64,000 bases of DNA from contig JAJPEQ010000010.1 of the NCBI GenBank assembly GCA_021166775.1, positions 124,001-188,000 on the forward strand, written 5' to 3'. Positions 52,881-62,450 of this stretch are shown here, piece after piece (within the stretch, counting starts at the first letter, position 1; each line of letters opens with the position of its first letter). The translations under genes were made by a program, and so were the position numbers. The notes under the pieces are model-generated. The model was not told the DNA's origin. It ran no database searches and saw nothing but the letters and a program-made list of their open reading frames with translations. The DNA comes from Comamonas sp. GTDB taxonomy: Bacteria; Pseudomonadota; Gammaproteobacteria; Burkholderiales; Burkholderiaceae_C.

Positions 52881-53300
52881 TCAGCGCAGCAGGATCAGTT
52901 GGGGCGCCGCATCCGCGCCGCTCCAGACAATGGCGTTCTGATCCCAGCGCTCGCCCAGCCGCCGGGCGGTTTCCAGATCGAGCCCGAGCACGAGCAGGCT
53001 GGCCTCTGCCGGCCAGCCGTTGCTCGGGTGCTGGCCCACGCCATCGATGCAAGGCAGGCCCAGCGCGTTTACGTGCGCCCTCAGCCGCTGCAGACGATCG
53101 GCATTGGTGGTTGCGTCGCTGGCCTGGCTGCGTGGGTTGACGGCGGTGATGAAGGCGCTGCAGGCCACGCCATGGCGCCGGTGCAGTGCCAGAAGGGCGG
53201 CGCTGGCCACCCCGATGCGCAAGGTGAAAGGTGCGGCGGCGTCCACGCGGTAGTGCGTCTGCGCGTAGGCCTGCAGCAGATGGCGGGGCAGCGTGCTCAT
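52881..53300 (-). CDS. DUF3293 domain protein
   Basis: 139 residues. The order HYRVDAAAPFTLRIGVASAALLALHRRHG, then AFITAVNPRS and VGQHPSNGWPAEASLLVLGLDLETARRLGERWDQNAIVW matches the DUF3293 family, whose function is unknown. No signal peptide or membrane helix. Its upstream region on the minus strand is another 80-base gap holding TTTGTCC and a CG-rich stretch. Confidence 0.75.
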   Translation of the reverse strand: MSTLPRHLLQAYAQTHYRVDAAAPFTLRIGVASAALLALHRRHGVACSAFITAVNPRSQASDATTNADRLQRLRAHVNALGLPCIDGVGQHPSNGWPAEASLLVLGLDLETARRLGERWDQNAIVWSGADAAPQLILLR

Positions 53301-53379
53301 GCCGATTTGTGGATGGACCCGTTGGACGATACGCTTTGTCCTCCTGCCCCTCGATTCGGAGCGTTCAAGACGGACCGCG

Positions 53380-54414
53380 TCAATGTCTGCGCTGCATGAG
53401 TTCGCGCAGCGGCGCGGGCAGCCAGGCGCGCAGGCGCGACGAGAGGCTGCGTTCGTGCCGTTGCCAAAGGATGCCCAGGCCGACGACGCCCAGGCCGATG
53501 GCGGTCAGGGCGAAGGGAAACACCATGCTGTCCCTGAAGACCGCGTAGGCCAGATGCCCGACATAGCCGGCCGCGCCGAGCCCACCGAACACGGCAAATA
53601 CCCGGCGCGCCAGCACCGCGCCGACCGTGATCATCAGCAGGTTGATGCACAGGTAGATGAACCTGCCCCACTCGCTGTCCGAGCGCATCAGCGACAGCCC
53701 GCACCAGAACGCCAGCACCCCGAACAGATAGAGCCAGAAGGGGTAATCCTTTGCATGGTGGGTGCGCACATCGACCCAGAACGCCAGCAGCACCATCAGC
53801 AGGCCGAACCACAGGGAAACGGCCTTTCGCAGTTCCCAGCCGGCATCGGCCTGGCCGAACAGGAAGGGCGTGAGATCCATGCTCATGTACCAGAGCGTGA
53901 CGGCGACCGGCATGACCAGGAAGGGCAGGCGATAACGCCACAGCATGACGGCCCCTGTCGCGAGCGTGGCCAGTTCCATCAGTACCCATCGCCAATCGAC
54001 CTGGGTGTGATAGTCGCGGTAGACCCGGCCGTCGGCCCACCAGCCCAGGGCGGCCTGCAGGCCGTAGACCGCCAGCGCAGTGAGCGCCACGACGAACGCG
54101 GCGGTGATCCCGGCGGGGATGGGCAGCCTGAGGCGCCCGAGGAGCCACTCGGTCAGCCACAGGCCCGCCGCCGCGTAAGCGATCGCTATGAAGAACAGCC
54201 CCCAGCCGCCAAACCGCTCCCAGCCCAGCGTCATGAACAGCGTCATCGCGGCGATGGCGATCAGCCCTCCGAGGTAGTAGAGGATGTGCGTCAGGCGAAA
54301 CGACGGCGTGTCTGCCGTGCCTTCGGACAGGAAGGCCCAGAGCGCCTGAACCTGGTTGGGTGCGATCACGCCGTGACGGGCCGCATCTTCCAGGTGGGAG
54401 CGGGAGAGTTCCAT
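53380..54414 (-). CDS. DUF2157-like polytopic membrane protein
   Basis: 344 residues from MELSRSHLEDAARHG (SD GAGGTG precedes; the track begins two codons earlier at a GTG). A short soluble N-terminus of about 45 residues, which contains GVIAPNQVQALWAFL, precedes about ten membrane helices. The last loop carries charged RHERSLSSRLRAWLPAP. This fits the DUF2157 family of unknown function. It is the last gene of the minus-strand block behind thiolase, possibly with its own promoter. Confidence 0.75.
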   Translation of the reverse strand: MELSRSHLEDAARHGVIAPNQVQALWAFLSEGTADTPSFRLTHILYYLGGLIAIAAMTLFMTLGWERFGGWGLFFIAIAYAAAGLWLTEWLLGRLRLPIPAGITAAFVVALTALAVYGLQAALGWWADGRVYRDYHTQVDWRWVLMELATLATGAVMLWRYRLPFLVMPVAVTLWYMSMDLTPFLFGQADAGWELRKAVSLWFGLLMVLLAFWVDVRTHHAKDYPFWLYLFGVLAFWCGLSLMRSDSEWGRFIYLCINLLMITVGAVLARRVFAVFGGLGAAGYVGHLAYAVFRDSMVFPFALTAIGLGVVGLGILWQRHERSLSSRLRAWLPAPLRELMQRRH

Positions 54415-54478
54415 GAACACCTCGGCGTCTGGCGTTCAGGCGCGCACGGGTCGTTGCGCCCGCATGCCCCGGTCTCCG

Positions 54479-55666
54479 CTACACCCGCTCGAAGATCGCG
54501 GCGATGCCCTGCCCGCCGCCGATGCACATGGTCACGAGCGCGTAGCGCCCTTTCGCGCGGTGCAGCTCGGCAATCGCCTTGGTGGTGATGATGGCGCCCG
54601 TGGCGCCCACGGGGTGGCCGAGCGAGATGCCCGAGCCGTTGGGGTTGACCTTGGCTGGGTCCATGCCCAGCTCCTGCGTGACGGCGCAGGCCTGCGCGGC
54701 GAAGGCTTCATTGGCCTCGATCACGTCGATGTCCGCGAGCCGGATGCCTGTGCGCTTCAAGACCATCTGCGTGGCCGGCACCGGGCCGATGCCCATGTAG
54801 TTGGGGTCCACGCCCGCGTGCGCGTAACCGACCAGGCGCGCCAGGGGCTTGACGCCCAGCGCCTGCACGCGGTCGCCGCCCACCAGCACCACGGCGCCCG
54901 CTCCGTCGTTGATGCCCGAGGCGTTGCCCGCCGTCACCGTGCCGCCTTCCTTCTTGAACACCGGCTTCATGCCCGAGAGCGCCTGCACCGTGGTGTCGGC
55001 GCGCGGGTGTTCGTCGGTGTCGAAGACCACCAGGCCCTTGCGCGTCTTGATCTCGATCGGCACGATCTGCTCCTTGAAGCGTCCGGCGGCAATCGCCGCC
55101 ACGGCGCGGCGGTGGCTTTCGGCGGCCAGCTCGTCCTGCATTTCGCGGCTGATGTGGTAGCGCTCGGCCACGTTCTCGGCCGTCACACCCATGTGCAGCT
55201 TCTGCCACGGGTCGTGCAGGATGCCGATCATGTAGTCGACGAGCTTGGCGTCGCCCATGCGCGTGCCCCAGCGCGCGGCGGTGTCGAAGAACGGCCCGCG
55301 GCTCATCGATTCGGAGCCGCCGCCCACGGCGACGTCGCAGTCGCCCAGTTGAATGGCCTGCGCCGCCGAGACGATGGCCTGCAGGCCCGAGCCGCACAGG
55401 CGGTTGACGTTGAACGCGGGCGTCTCGATGGGGCAGCCCGCGTCGATCGCCGCCACGCGCGAGAGGTAGGCGTCGCGCACGTCGGTGGGGATGACGTTGC
55501 CGATCACCACATGGCCCACGACCTTGGGATCGACGCCCGCGCGCTGCATCGCGGCCCGCACCACGGTGGTGGCGAGTTCGGTATTGGGAACATCCTTCAG
55601 GGCACCGCCAAAGCTGCCGACCGCGGTGCGCGCGGTGCCGACGACGAAAACTTCACGTGGGGACAT
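54479..55666 (-). CDS. Acetyl-CoA C-acyltransferase (thiolase)
   Basis: 395 residues. The three thiolase motifs are intact: [11 protein letters not shown] with the acylated Cys (near residue 90), GHPVGATGA with the catalytic His (near 350), and CIGGGQG with the proton-donor Cys (near 380). Length and motifs match the PhaA/BktB/FadA group; the sequence alone does not separate beta-ketothiolase for PHB synthesis from beta-oxidation. The neighbours (enoyl-CoA hydratase, CoA ligase) favour degradation. GGAGG lies before the ATG. Confidence 0.92.
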   Translation of the reverse strand: MSPREVFVVGTARTAVGSFGGALKDVPNTELATTVVRAAMQRAGVDPKVVGHVVIGNVIPTDVRDAYLSRVAAIDAGCPIETPAFNVNRLCGSGLQAIVSAAQAIQLGDCDVAVGGGSESMSRGPFFDTAARWGTRMGDAKLVDYMIGILHDPWQKLHMGVTAENVAERYHISREMQDELAAESHRRAVAAIAAGRFKEQIVPIEIKTRKGLVVFDTDEHPRADTTVQALSGMKPVFKKEGGTVTAGNASGINDGAGAVVLVGGDRVQALGVKPLARLVGYAHAGVDPNYMGIGPVPATQMVLKRTGIRLADIDVIEANEAFAAQACAVTQELGMDPAKVNPNGSGISLGHPVGATGAIITTKAIAELHRAKGRYALVTMCIGGGQGIAAIFERV

Positions 55667-55688
55667 GGAAACCTCCTGGGTTCAAGAA

Positions 55689-56468
55689 TCAGTGGCCGTG
55701 AAACTGCGGCGCGCGCCGCTCGAAGAAGGCCGCCAGCCCCTCGCGCAGATCGGCGCCCCGCGCGCAGTCTTCAAAGCATTGTGCTTCAGCCTGCAGCGCG
55801 CCGGCCAGGTCGCGCTCGAAGCTGCCGCGCATCAGGCGGCGCATGTGGCCGTAGGCCCGGGTGGGGCCGCTGGCGAGCCGCTGCGCGAAGGCGTGCGTGG
55901 CCGCTTCCAGCTCGGCGGCGGGCAGCACGCGGTTGACCAGGCCCAGGCGCAGCGCGTCCTCGCAGCTCAGGTTCTCGCCCAGCAGCGCGATCTCCAGCGC
56001 CTGGCGCAGGCCCACCAGGCGCGGCAGCGCCCACGAGCCGCCCACATCGCAGTTGGTGCCGAGGTTGATGTAGGCGAGGTTGAACTTCGTGCCCTCGGCC
56101 GCGAGGACGAAGTCGCACATCAGCATCAGCGACAGCCCGCCGCCGGCCGAGGCGCCGTGCACCTGCGCAATCACGGGCGCGTCGATCCGGTGCATCAGCA
56201 AGACCGCTTCGTTCAGCGGCGTGAGCAGATCGTGCACGCCCTGCACCGGATCGGCGCGCAGCGTGGCGAGGTCGCCGCCCGCGATGAAGGCACGCCCCGC
56301 GCCCTTGAGCACCACGGCGCGCACGCTCGCATCGGCTGCGATCTCTCGCATCGCCGCCAGGAAGGCGCGCGCCATCGGCACGTCGAGCGCGTTGAGTGCC
56401 TCGGGACGGTTGAACTGCAGCGTGACGGTGGCGCCGTCGCGCGAGACGAGCAAGCTGTCGTCGGCCAT
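55689..56468 (-). CDS. Enoyl-CoA hydratase/isomerase family protein (PaaG-like)
   Basis: 259 residues from MADDSLLVSRDGATV with GAAGGAGTG before the ATG; the 689-aa track ORF is a shadow of the ligase joined to this gene. Crotonase signatures: RPEALNALDVPMARAFL, GAGRAFIAGGDLATL (oxyanion hole) and FNLAYINLGTNCDVGGSWALPRLVG. The first catalytic Glu of hydratases appears replaced, while the Asp of the second site (NCDVGGSW) is kept, as in isomerases such as PaaG. It probably isomerises or hydrates an unsaturated acyl-CoA. Confidence 0.85.
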   Translation of the reverse strand: MADDSLLVSRDGATVTLQFNRPEALNALDVPMARAFLAAMREIAADASVRAVVLKGAGRAFIAGGDLATLRADPVQGVHDLLTPLNEAVLLMHRIDAPVIAQVHGASAGGGLSLMLMCDFVLAAEGTKFNLAYINLGTNCDVGGSWALPRLVGLRQALEIALLGENLSCEDALRLGLVNRVLPAAELEAATHAFAQRLASGPTRAYGHMRRLMRGSFERDLAGALQAEAQCFEDCARGADLREGLAAFFERRAPQFHGH

Positions 56469-56480
56469 GATCACTCCTTC

Positions 56481-56530
56481 ATCAATAGCTGTTCGCGCTT
56501 GAATGGCGGGCGTTTGAGGCATATTCCGTT
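56481..56530 (+). repeat. Dispersed short repeat, copy F
   Basis: ATCAATAGCTGTTCGCGCTT, then GGCGGGCGTTTGAGGCATATTCC. An excellent family match lying in the 100-base gap between the acyl-CoA ligase and hydratase genes. Confidence 0.7.
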
Positions 56531-56569
56531 TGAATTTCCCTGCACTGCGCGGACCCCATTCATTGCGCT

Positions 56570-58369
56570 TCAACGATACATCGCCTCGATCTCCGGCGCA
56601 TACGCCTGGTAGATGCTGGCGCGGCGCACCTTCATGGTGGCGGTGACTTCGCCATCGTCGTGGTCGAGCTCTTTGGTCAGCAGGTGGAACTTGCGGATCT
56701 GCGCCACCTGCGCGAGCCTGGCGTTGCCGCGGCCGATCTCTTCGTCGATGAGCTGGCGCACCTCGGGCGTCTGCACCAGCGAGCGAAAGTGCGTGAACGC
56801 CAGACGCCGCGCCTCGGCCCACTTGCCCACGGTCTCGAAGTCGATCATCACCAGCGCGCCGACGAACTTGCGCGCCTCGGCCACGATGATGCACTCCTTG
56901 ATGTAGGGGCTGGCCTTCATGGTGTTCTCGATCTCGGACGGCGTGATGTTCTTGCCGCCCGCGGTGATCATGATGTCCTTGAGGCGGTCCACGATGCGCA
57001 GTTGTCCTCCCTCCTCGCGCACCACGTCGCCGGTGTGCAGCCAGCCGTCGACGATGGACTGCGTCGTCGCCTCGGGGTTCTTGTAGTAGCCGGCGAAGAC
57101 CATGTCGCCGCGGATCTGCAGTTCGCCGTTGTCGGCGATGCGGTAGCGCACGCCCTCGGTCACCGGGCCGACGGTGCCGATCGTCACCTCGTCCAGCCGG
57201 TGGCCGGTGACCATGCCGCTCGATTCGGTCAGGCCGTAGACCTCGATCAGCGGCACGCCCAGCGTGCGGAAGAACCGCACCACGTCGGGCGCGATGGGCG
57301 CGGCGCCGGTGAGCGCCACGCTCGCTTTGCGCAGGCCGATGAAGTTTTGCAGCGCGCGCAGGATCAGCCAGTAATACAGGCCAAAGCGCAGCTTCTGCGC
57401 CAGCGACCAGCTTTTGCGCGGCTGGTCGGCCAGCGGCGCGCAGGCGGCCATGGCGCGCGCAAAGAGCGCCCGGCGCAGCGCGCCCGTCTCCTGCATCTTG
57501 ATGCTGATGGCCGCGTGCAGCTTCTCCCAGATGCGCGGCACGCCCAGGAACATGCTGGGCGCGACTTCGCGCAGGTCTTCCTGCACGGTGCGGATGGATT
57601 CGCCGAAGTTCACCGTGGAGCCGAGGTAGATCGGCGTGAAGGTGGTCAGCATCTGCTCGGCCACGTGGCACAGCGGCAGGTACGACAGGTGCGAGGCGCC
57701 CGCATCCAGGCGCAGGCGCTCCACGATGCCGGGCACCACGCCGCGGATGTTGCGCCACGAGATCATTGCGCCCTTGGGCTTGCCGGTGGACCCCGACGTG
57801 TAGATCATCAGGCCGATGTCGTCCATCGTCTGGCGCGCCAGCGCCTCGTCGATGAGGTGCGCTTGGGCGCTCTCGCGCCCCAGCCGCTGCACCTCGTCAA
57901 AGGTGGCGATGAGCGCGCGCTGCTCGGGCGTGAAGCTGCGCAGGCCCTTGGTTTCGATGACGATGATTTTCCTGAGGCGCGGCAGTTCGGAGAGCGCATC
58001 AAGCACCTTGTCCGTCTGCTCCTGGTCTTCGCAGACCACCATGTCCACGTCGGCGTGGCCGATCACATAGGACACCTCGGGCGAGGGGCTGGTCGGGTAC
58101 ACGCCCACGGTGATGGCGCCCAGCAGCCCCGCGCCCATCTGCGCCAGCACCCATTCGATGCGGTTCTCGGAAATCACGCCCAGGCGAGCGCCCGGCTCCA
58201 GCCCCAGTGCCGCCAGGCCGAGTGCGAACTGGCACGCGCGTTCGTGGTACTGCGCCCAGGTGACGGGCTTCCAGATGCCGAAATCCTTTTGCCGGATGGC
58301 CACACGCGTGGCGTCGCTGCGGGCGCGCTCGCGCAGCATCTGCGGCAGGGTCAGTTGGGGCAGCGTCAT
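56570..58369 (-). CDS. Long-chain acyl-CoA synthetase, FAA1/AMP-dependent type
   Basis: 599 residues from the ATG overlapping the ABC ATPase stop (TCATGA). P-loop YTSGSTGKPKGAM, VYGLTESSG, DGWLHTGDVV and DRLKDIMITAGGKNITPSEIE are the ANL motifs; the layout and the FLGVPRIWEKLHA region are those of the FAA1-type (COG1022) rather than FadD. It makes acyl-CoA from a medium- or long-chain or aryl-alkanoic acid. Linkage to a Liv-type ABC importer suggests the imported acid is its substrate. Confidence 0.9.
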   Translation of the reverse strand: MTLPQLTLPQMLRERARSDATRVAIRQKDFGIWKPVTWAQYHERACQFALGLAALGLEPGARLGVISENRIEWVLAQMGAGLLGAITVGVYPTSPSPEVSYVIGHADVDMVVCEDQEQTDKVLDALSELPRLRKIIVIETKGLRSFTPEQRALIATFDEVQRLGRESAQAHLIDEALARQTMDDIGLMIYTSGSTGKPKGAMISWRNIRGVVPGIVERLRLDAGASHLSYLPLCHVAEQMLTTFTPIYLGSTVNFGESIRTVQEDLREVAPSMFLGVPRIWEKLHAAISIKMQETGALRRALFARAMAACAPLADQPRKSWSLAQKLRFGLYYWLILRALQNFIGLRKASVALTGAAPIAPDVVRFFRTLGVPLIEVYGLTESSGMVTGHRLDEVTIGTVGPVTEGVRYRIADNGELQIRGDMVFAGYYKNPEATTQSIVDGWLHTGDVVREEGGQLRIVDRLKDIMITAGGKNITPSEIENTMKASPYIKECIIVAEARKFVGALVMIDFETVGKWAEARRLAFTHFRSLVQTPEVRQLIDEEIGRGNARLAQVAQIRKFHLLTKELDHDDGEVTATMKVRRASIYQAYAPEIEAMYR

Positions 58370-59187
58370 GACAGCCACCTCTTGCGGCGCTTGTAGTGCT
58401 TGATGTCCTTGAAGCTCCTGGCCTCTCCGCCGCCGCCCATGCCCAGATAGAACTCGCGCACGTCGGCATCGCCCGCCAGGCGCTCGGCCGTGCCGTCGAT
58501 CACGATCTTGCCGCCTTCCATGATGTAGCCGCGGTGCGCCACCGCCAGCGCCAAGGTGGCGTTCTGTTCCACCAGCAGCATGGAGGTAGCCCGTTCGGCG
58601 TTGATGCGCGCGATGATGGTGAAGATGTCTTCGGTGAGCTTGGGCGAGATGCCGAGCGAGGGCTCGTCGAGCAGCATCAGCGTGGGCCGGGCGATCAGCG
58701 CGCGCCCGATCGCCAGCATCTGCTGCTCACCGCCCGACAGATAGCCCGCCAGGCCCTTGCGCCGCTCGAACAGGCGCGGAAAGTATTGATAGACGAGATC
58801 GAAATCGGGCTTTTCGCTGCCCTCGCGGCCGCTGAGCGCATAGGTCGAGGCGACGAGGTTCTCCTCCACCGTGAGGTCCTCGAACACGTGGCGCCCCTCC
58901 ATCACGTGCGAGACGCCCCGGCGCACGAGCTGCTGCGGCGCCAGGCGCGCCGTGTCCTGCCCGCAAAAGCGGATGCTGCCCGAGGCCAGCAGCCCGTCCT
59001 CCAGCGGCAGCAGGTTGGAGATGGCCTTGAGCGTGGTGCTCTTGCCCGCACCGTTGCTGCCCAGCAGCGCCACGATCTCGCCGCGCGGCACGGCCAGCGA
59101 CAGGCCGCGCAGGGCCTGCACCACTTTGTTGTAGACCACCTCGATGTTGTTGACTTCGAGGACCAGGTCCGGGACCGGGGCTGTCAT
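58366..59187 (-). CDS. livF: Branched-chain-amino-acid-type ABC transporter ATPase (LivF-like)
   Basis: 273 residues. Walker A GSNGAGKST, Q-loop-region HVMEGRHVFEDLTVEENL (typical LivF), signature LSGGEQQMLAIGRAL, Walker B LMLLDEPSLGISP, and LLVEQNATLALAV. The C-terminus is extended by about 25 basic residues (FKDIKHYKRRKRWLS) beyond the usual end. It pairs with LivG. Overlap with the ligase gene indicates one operon. Confidence 0.92.
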   Translation of the reverse strand: MTAPVPDLVLEVNNIEVVYNKVVQALRGLSLAVPRGEIVALLGSNGAGKSTTLKAISNLLPLEDGLLASGSIRFCGQDTARLAPQQLVRRGVSHVMEGRHVFEDLTVEENLVASTYALSGREGSEKPDFDLVYQYFPRLFERRKGLAGYLSGGEQQMLAIGRALIARPTLMLLDEPSLGISPKLTEDIFTIIARINAERATSMLLVEQNATLALAVAHRGYIMEGGKIVIDGTAERLAGDADVREFYLGMGGGGEARSFKDIKHYKRRKRWLS

Positions 59188-59191
59188 CGGA

Positions 59192-59260
59192 TCAGATATT
59201 CAATAAATTGATAGCTGTCTGCGCTTGTTGGCAAAAGATTTGTAGATCATTCATATCTGA
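59192..59260 (+). repeat. Dispersed short repeat, copy G, flanked by inverted repeats
   Basis: The core ATAGCTGTCTGCGCTTGTTG is a clear family member. It is bracketed by an 8-bp inverted repeat, TCAGATAT (59192-59199) and ATATCTGA (59253-59260). It sits between livF and the binding-protein gene. Confidence 0.7.
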
Positions 59261-59306
59261 AACAATTGCAGGACAAGCGAGAACAGCCATCAAAAAAGAA
59301 GCGCGA

Positions 59307-60494
59307 TCAGAGCTTGATCCAGTCGGAGGCCGCGATCATCTTCTGCGCCTTCATGTCGGCCTTGTACACGCGCCCCACCGGAATGGAGTTGCCGGCGATG
59401 GTGATCGGCACGCCGATCAGGCCGCCGGTGTCGAAGTCCTTGATGGAGTTGAGCGCCGCCTTCATGGCGTCGCCCGTGAGCGGCTTGCCCGCATCCAGGC
59501 AGCGCTTCACCGATTCGAGGAACAGCATCGCCGCGAGCATGCCCTGCGTGTACGCGGTGCTCTGGTACTGCGGGCGCATCGCGCGGATCTTCTCCAGCAT
59601 GGGCGCGGGCTCGGTGTCGTAGTAGTAGCGGTAGGGCATCACGCCCATGAAGCCGTCGCCGTCGGGGCCCATCTTCATCACGGTGGAGCTGTCCATGGTC
59701 CAGAACGTGCCCATCCACTTGGTCGTCATGCCCTGCTGCTTGCCCTGGGTGATGAACTCGGGAATGGGCGCGAGGATGTAGCCGTGAAAGATGGTGTAGT
59801 CGGGCGCGGCGCGGCGCAGCTTGATCACCTCGCCCGAGACGTCCACGCTGCCCGCGGCCGTCATGATCTTGATAGCCACCGTCAGGCCGAGCTGCTTGGC
59901 CGCGGCCTCGCTCTTTTCGATCGGGTCGCGCCCGAATTCGGAATCGGAATAGACGAAGGCCACCTTGGCGCCGGGTTTTTCCTTGGCGATGTGCTTGAGC
60001 AGGATGCCGAACATTTCGGTGTAGTCCGGGCCGACGAGGAACTGGTGCGGGTACTTCTTCGGGTCGTTGAGCTCGCTGGCGAACGAGGCGCCGGCCATCA
60101 GAATGTTGCCGTTGCGGTCGAGCTCGGGGTTGATGGTTTTGGCAAAGCCCGTGGAATCGCCGTAGTAGACATTGACCTTGTTCTGGCTCGTGATCTTCTT
60201 GAAGGCCGCGACCGACACGTCCACCTTGTAGGCCGTGTCCTCGGGCACGTACCTGACCTTGCGGCCCTTGATGCCGCCTGCGTCGTTGATGATCTTGACG
60301 TAATCCTGGATGCCGTCGTTGATGCCCACGCCGGCGAAGGCGAACACCCCGGTCATGGGAATCGAGCCGCCGATCACGATCTCTTCGGCGCCCTGCGCCA
60401 GCACCGCGAGCGGCTGCGTGAGCGCGGCGATGCCGCAGGCGCCCGCGCCCAGCATCAGGCTGCGGCGGCGGGGGAAAAGTGCTTGCTGGTTCAT
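59307..60494 (-). CDS. ABC transporter substrate-binding protein (branched-chain amino acid/organic acid type)
   Basis: 395 residues. The signal (MNQQALFPRRRSLMLGAGACGIAALTQPLAVLAQ) has a twin-arginine-like RRRSLMLG; mature protein begins near GAEEIVIGG. Type I periplasmic binding fold with IPMTGVFAFAGVGINDGIQDYVKIINDAGGIKGRKV, typical of Leu/Ile/Val-type receptors that also serve aromatic or fatty acids. Ligand unknown. It lies within the livG-H-M cluster, so it is its receptor. Confidence 0.9.
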   Translation of the reverse strand: MNQQALFPRRRSLMLGAGACGIAALTQPLAVLAQGAEEIVIGGSIPMTGVFAFAGVGINDGIQDYVKIINDAGGIKGRKVRYVPEDTAYKVDVSVAAFKKITSQNKVNVYYGDSTGFAKTINPELDRNGNILMAGASFASELNDPKKYPHQFLVGPDYTEMFGILLKHIAKEKPGAKVAFVYSDSEFGRDPIEKSEAAAKQLGLTVAIKIMTAAGSVDVSGEVIKLRRAAPDYTIFHGYILAPIPEFITQGKQQGMTTKWMGTFWTMDSSTVMKMGPDGDGFMGVMPYRYYYDTEPAPMLEKIRAMRPQYQSTAYTQGMLAAMLFLESVKRCLDAGKPLTGDAMKAALNSIKDFDTGGLIGVPITIAGNSIPVGRVYKADMKAQKMIAASDWIKL

Positions 60495-60524
60495 GTCAGT
60501 CTCCTTGCCATTGATGAAGCGTGG

Positions 60525-61562
60525 CTAGTTTTTGAAGGGCCACAGGTGAAAGAACCGGCGCGTGCGCCGCCACATTTCCGCGAGCCCCAGCGGCTCGAAG
60601 ACCAGAAAAACGATGATGAGCAGCCCGAAGATCACCAGGCGCACCGGCGCGAGAAACACGGTGAGATCGGCGCCGCCCGGCAGCAGGTCGAACACCAGCT
60701 TGAGCAGCTCGGGCACCATGGTCATGAAGGCCGCTCCCAGGATGGAGCCGAGCGTCGAACCCATGCCGCCGACGATGATCGCCGCGAGGAAGAAGATCGA
60801 CATCGACAGTGGAAAACTCTCGGGCGTGATCACGCGAAAGAAGTAGGCGAAGAGGCCCCCCGCCACACCCGCGTAGAACGACGACAGGCCAAACGACAGC
60901 AGCTTGTACCTGAGCAGCGCGATGCCCAGCACCTCGGCCGAGATGTCGCGGTCGCGGATGGCGATGAAGGCGCGGCCGATGCGCGTGCGAAACAGGTTGG
61001 CCGCGCCCAGCAGCATCAGCACGGTGATGGGCACGATCAGCCAGTACAGGCGGAACGACGTGTCCAGATCGGTGCCGAACACGCGCGCCGGGCGCATCGA
61101 CAGACCCGTGGTGCCGCCGGTGAAATCGAAGTTGGCGAACAGGAAATGCGCGATGAAGGTGGCAGCGATCGTCACGATCGCCAGGTACAGGCCCTTGACG
61201 CGCAGCGAGGGCACGCCGACGATGATGCCGCCCAGCATCGCCACCACCCCGGCCATCACCAGGTTGAACGCCAGCGGCGTGCCCCAGCGCAGTTGCAGGA
61301 TGGCCACCGTGTAGGCGCCCAGCCCCATGAAGGCCGCCTGCCCCAGACTCACGAGGCCGGTGTAGCCGGTGAGGATGTTCAGCCCCGCGCTGCTCGCGAC
61401 GTTGATGGCGACGAGGCAGGCCATGTAGAGCCAGTAGTCGTTGGCTACGAAGGGAAACAGCACCAGCGCCGCCGCCGCGATGGCGAGCCACGCGTGCTGC
61501 GTGCGCGAGTCGAACAGCGCGGCATCGGCGACGTAGCTTTCCTTGAAGGTTCCTATGCGCAT
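60525..61562 (-). CDS. livM: ABC transporter permease LivM-like
   Basis: 345 residues, about nine membrane helices. Diagnostic: NILTGYTGLVSLGQAAFMGLGAYT, IGRAFIAIRDRDISAEVLG (the coupling EAA-like loop) and GGMGSTLGSILGAAFM. It forms the channel together with LivH. The ATG is 9 bases after the livH stop. Confidence 0.93.
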   Translation of the reverse strand: MRIGTFKESYVADAALFDSRTQHAWLAIAAAALVLFPFVANDYWLYMACLVAINVASSAGLNILTGYTGLVSLGQAAFMGLGAYTVAILQLRWGTPLAFNLVMAGVVAMLGGIIVGVPSLRVKGLYLAIVTIAATFIAHFLFANFDFTGGTTGLSMRPARVFGTDLDTSFRLYWLIVPITVLMLLGAANLFRTRIGRAFIAIRDRDISAEVLGIALLRYKLLSFGLSSFYAGVAGGLFAYFFRVITPESFPLSMSIFFLAAIIVGGMGSTLGSILGAAFMTMVPELLKLVFDLLPGGADLTVFLAPVRLVIFGLLIIVFLVFEPLGLAEMWRRTRRFFHLWPFKN

Positions 61563-61571
61563 GGCTCTGGC

Positions 61572-62450
61572 CTACAGCCTTTCGATCTCGTGCGTGCCGA
61601 ACAGCCCGTAGGGCCGCACCATCAGGATGGTGACGAGCACGATGAAGGTGGCAAGCAGCTTGTATTCGCCGCCCAGGTAGCCCCCCGCGAGCCCCTCCAC
61701 GAGCCCGACGAGCAGGCCCGCCACGAGTGCGCCGAGCACGCTGTCCAGCCCGCCGACGATCACCACCACCAGCACCGTGAGGCCGAACACGCCCATGGAC
61801 GAGGAGATGCCGCCGATCGAGCCGACGATGATCCCCGAGACCGCCGCGAGCATGCTCGACACCACCCACGACAGCGAGAACACGCGCGGCACGTTGATGC
61901 CCACCGCATAGGCCGCGGCCTGATCGCTCGCGGTGGCGCGCAGGGCCACGCCGCCGCGCCAGAAGCGAAACACCAGCAGCACCGCCGCGATGAAGACCGC
62001 CGCGATGACCGCGCCCCAGAACACCTTGGGCGCGAGGAAGGCGTCGCCGATCATGATCGCCTGGGTCGGCATGAAATCCGGCAGGCGGCGTTGATCGGCC
62101 GACCAGATCATCTCCACCAGACCCACGAGCACCGATCCCAGGCCGATCGTGACCATGAAGGCCGAGATTGGCGGCTCGCCCAGCAGCGGGCGGATCATGC
62201 TGCGCTCGATCACCGCGCCGAGCACGCCGCTGGCGAGCACCGCCGCGGGAATCGCCAGCCACAGCGGCAGCGCCCACATCGCGGCGAAGGTGAAGAACAG
62301 GTAGCCGCCGGCCATCAGCATCTCGCCGATGGCCAGATTCACCACGCGCGTGGCCTTGTAGACCATGACGAAGGCCAGGCCCGCCAGCGCATACAGGCCG
62401 CCGCTGGCGATGCCCGTGAGGCCGATCTCGAACAGGTAGCCCCAGTCCAT
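61572..62450 (-). CDS. livH: ABC transporter permease LivH-like
   Basis: 292 residues, about eight helices. Starts MDWGYLFEIGLTGIASGGLYALAGLAFVMVYKATRVVNLAIGE, a LivH signature, and contains ALRATASDQAAAYAVGINV (coupling loop) and GGLDSVLGALVAGLLVGLVEGL. Its start shares a base with the livG end, so translation is coupled. Confidence 0.94.
   Translation of the reverse strand: MDWGYLFEIGLTGIASGGLYALAGLAFVMVYKATRVVNLAIGEMLMAGGYLFFTFAAMWALPLWLAIPAAVLASGVLGAVIERSMIRPLLGEPPISAFMVTIGLGSVLVGLVEMIWSADQRRLPDFMPTQAIMIGDAFLAPKVFWGAVIAAVFIAAVLLVFRFWRGGVALRATASDQAAAYAVGINVPRVFSLSWVVSSMLAAVSGIIVGSIGGISSSMGVFGLTVLVVVIVGGLDSVLGALVAGLLVGLVEGLAGGYLGGEYKLLATFIVLVTILMVRPYGLFGTHEIERL

Noticed and set aside
56469-57758. 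N-terminal part of the 689-aa minus ORF ending at 55689
   Set aside because: Out-of-frame shadow of the acyl-CoA ligase joined to the real hydratase; the hydratase starts at 56468.
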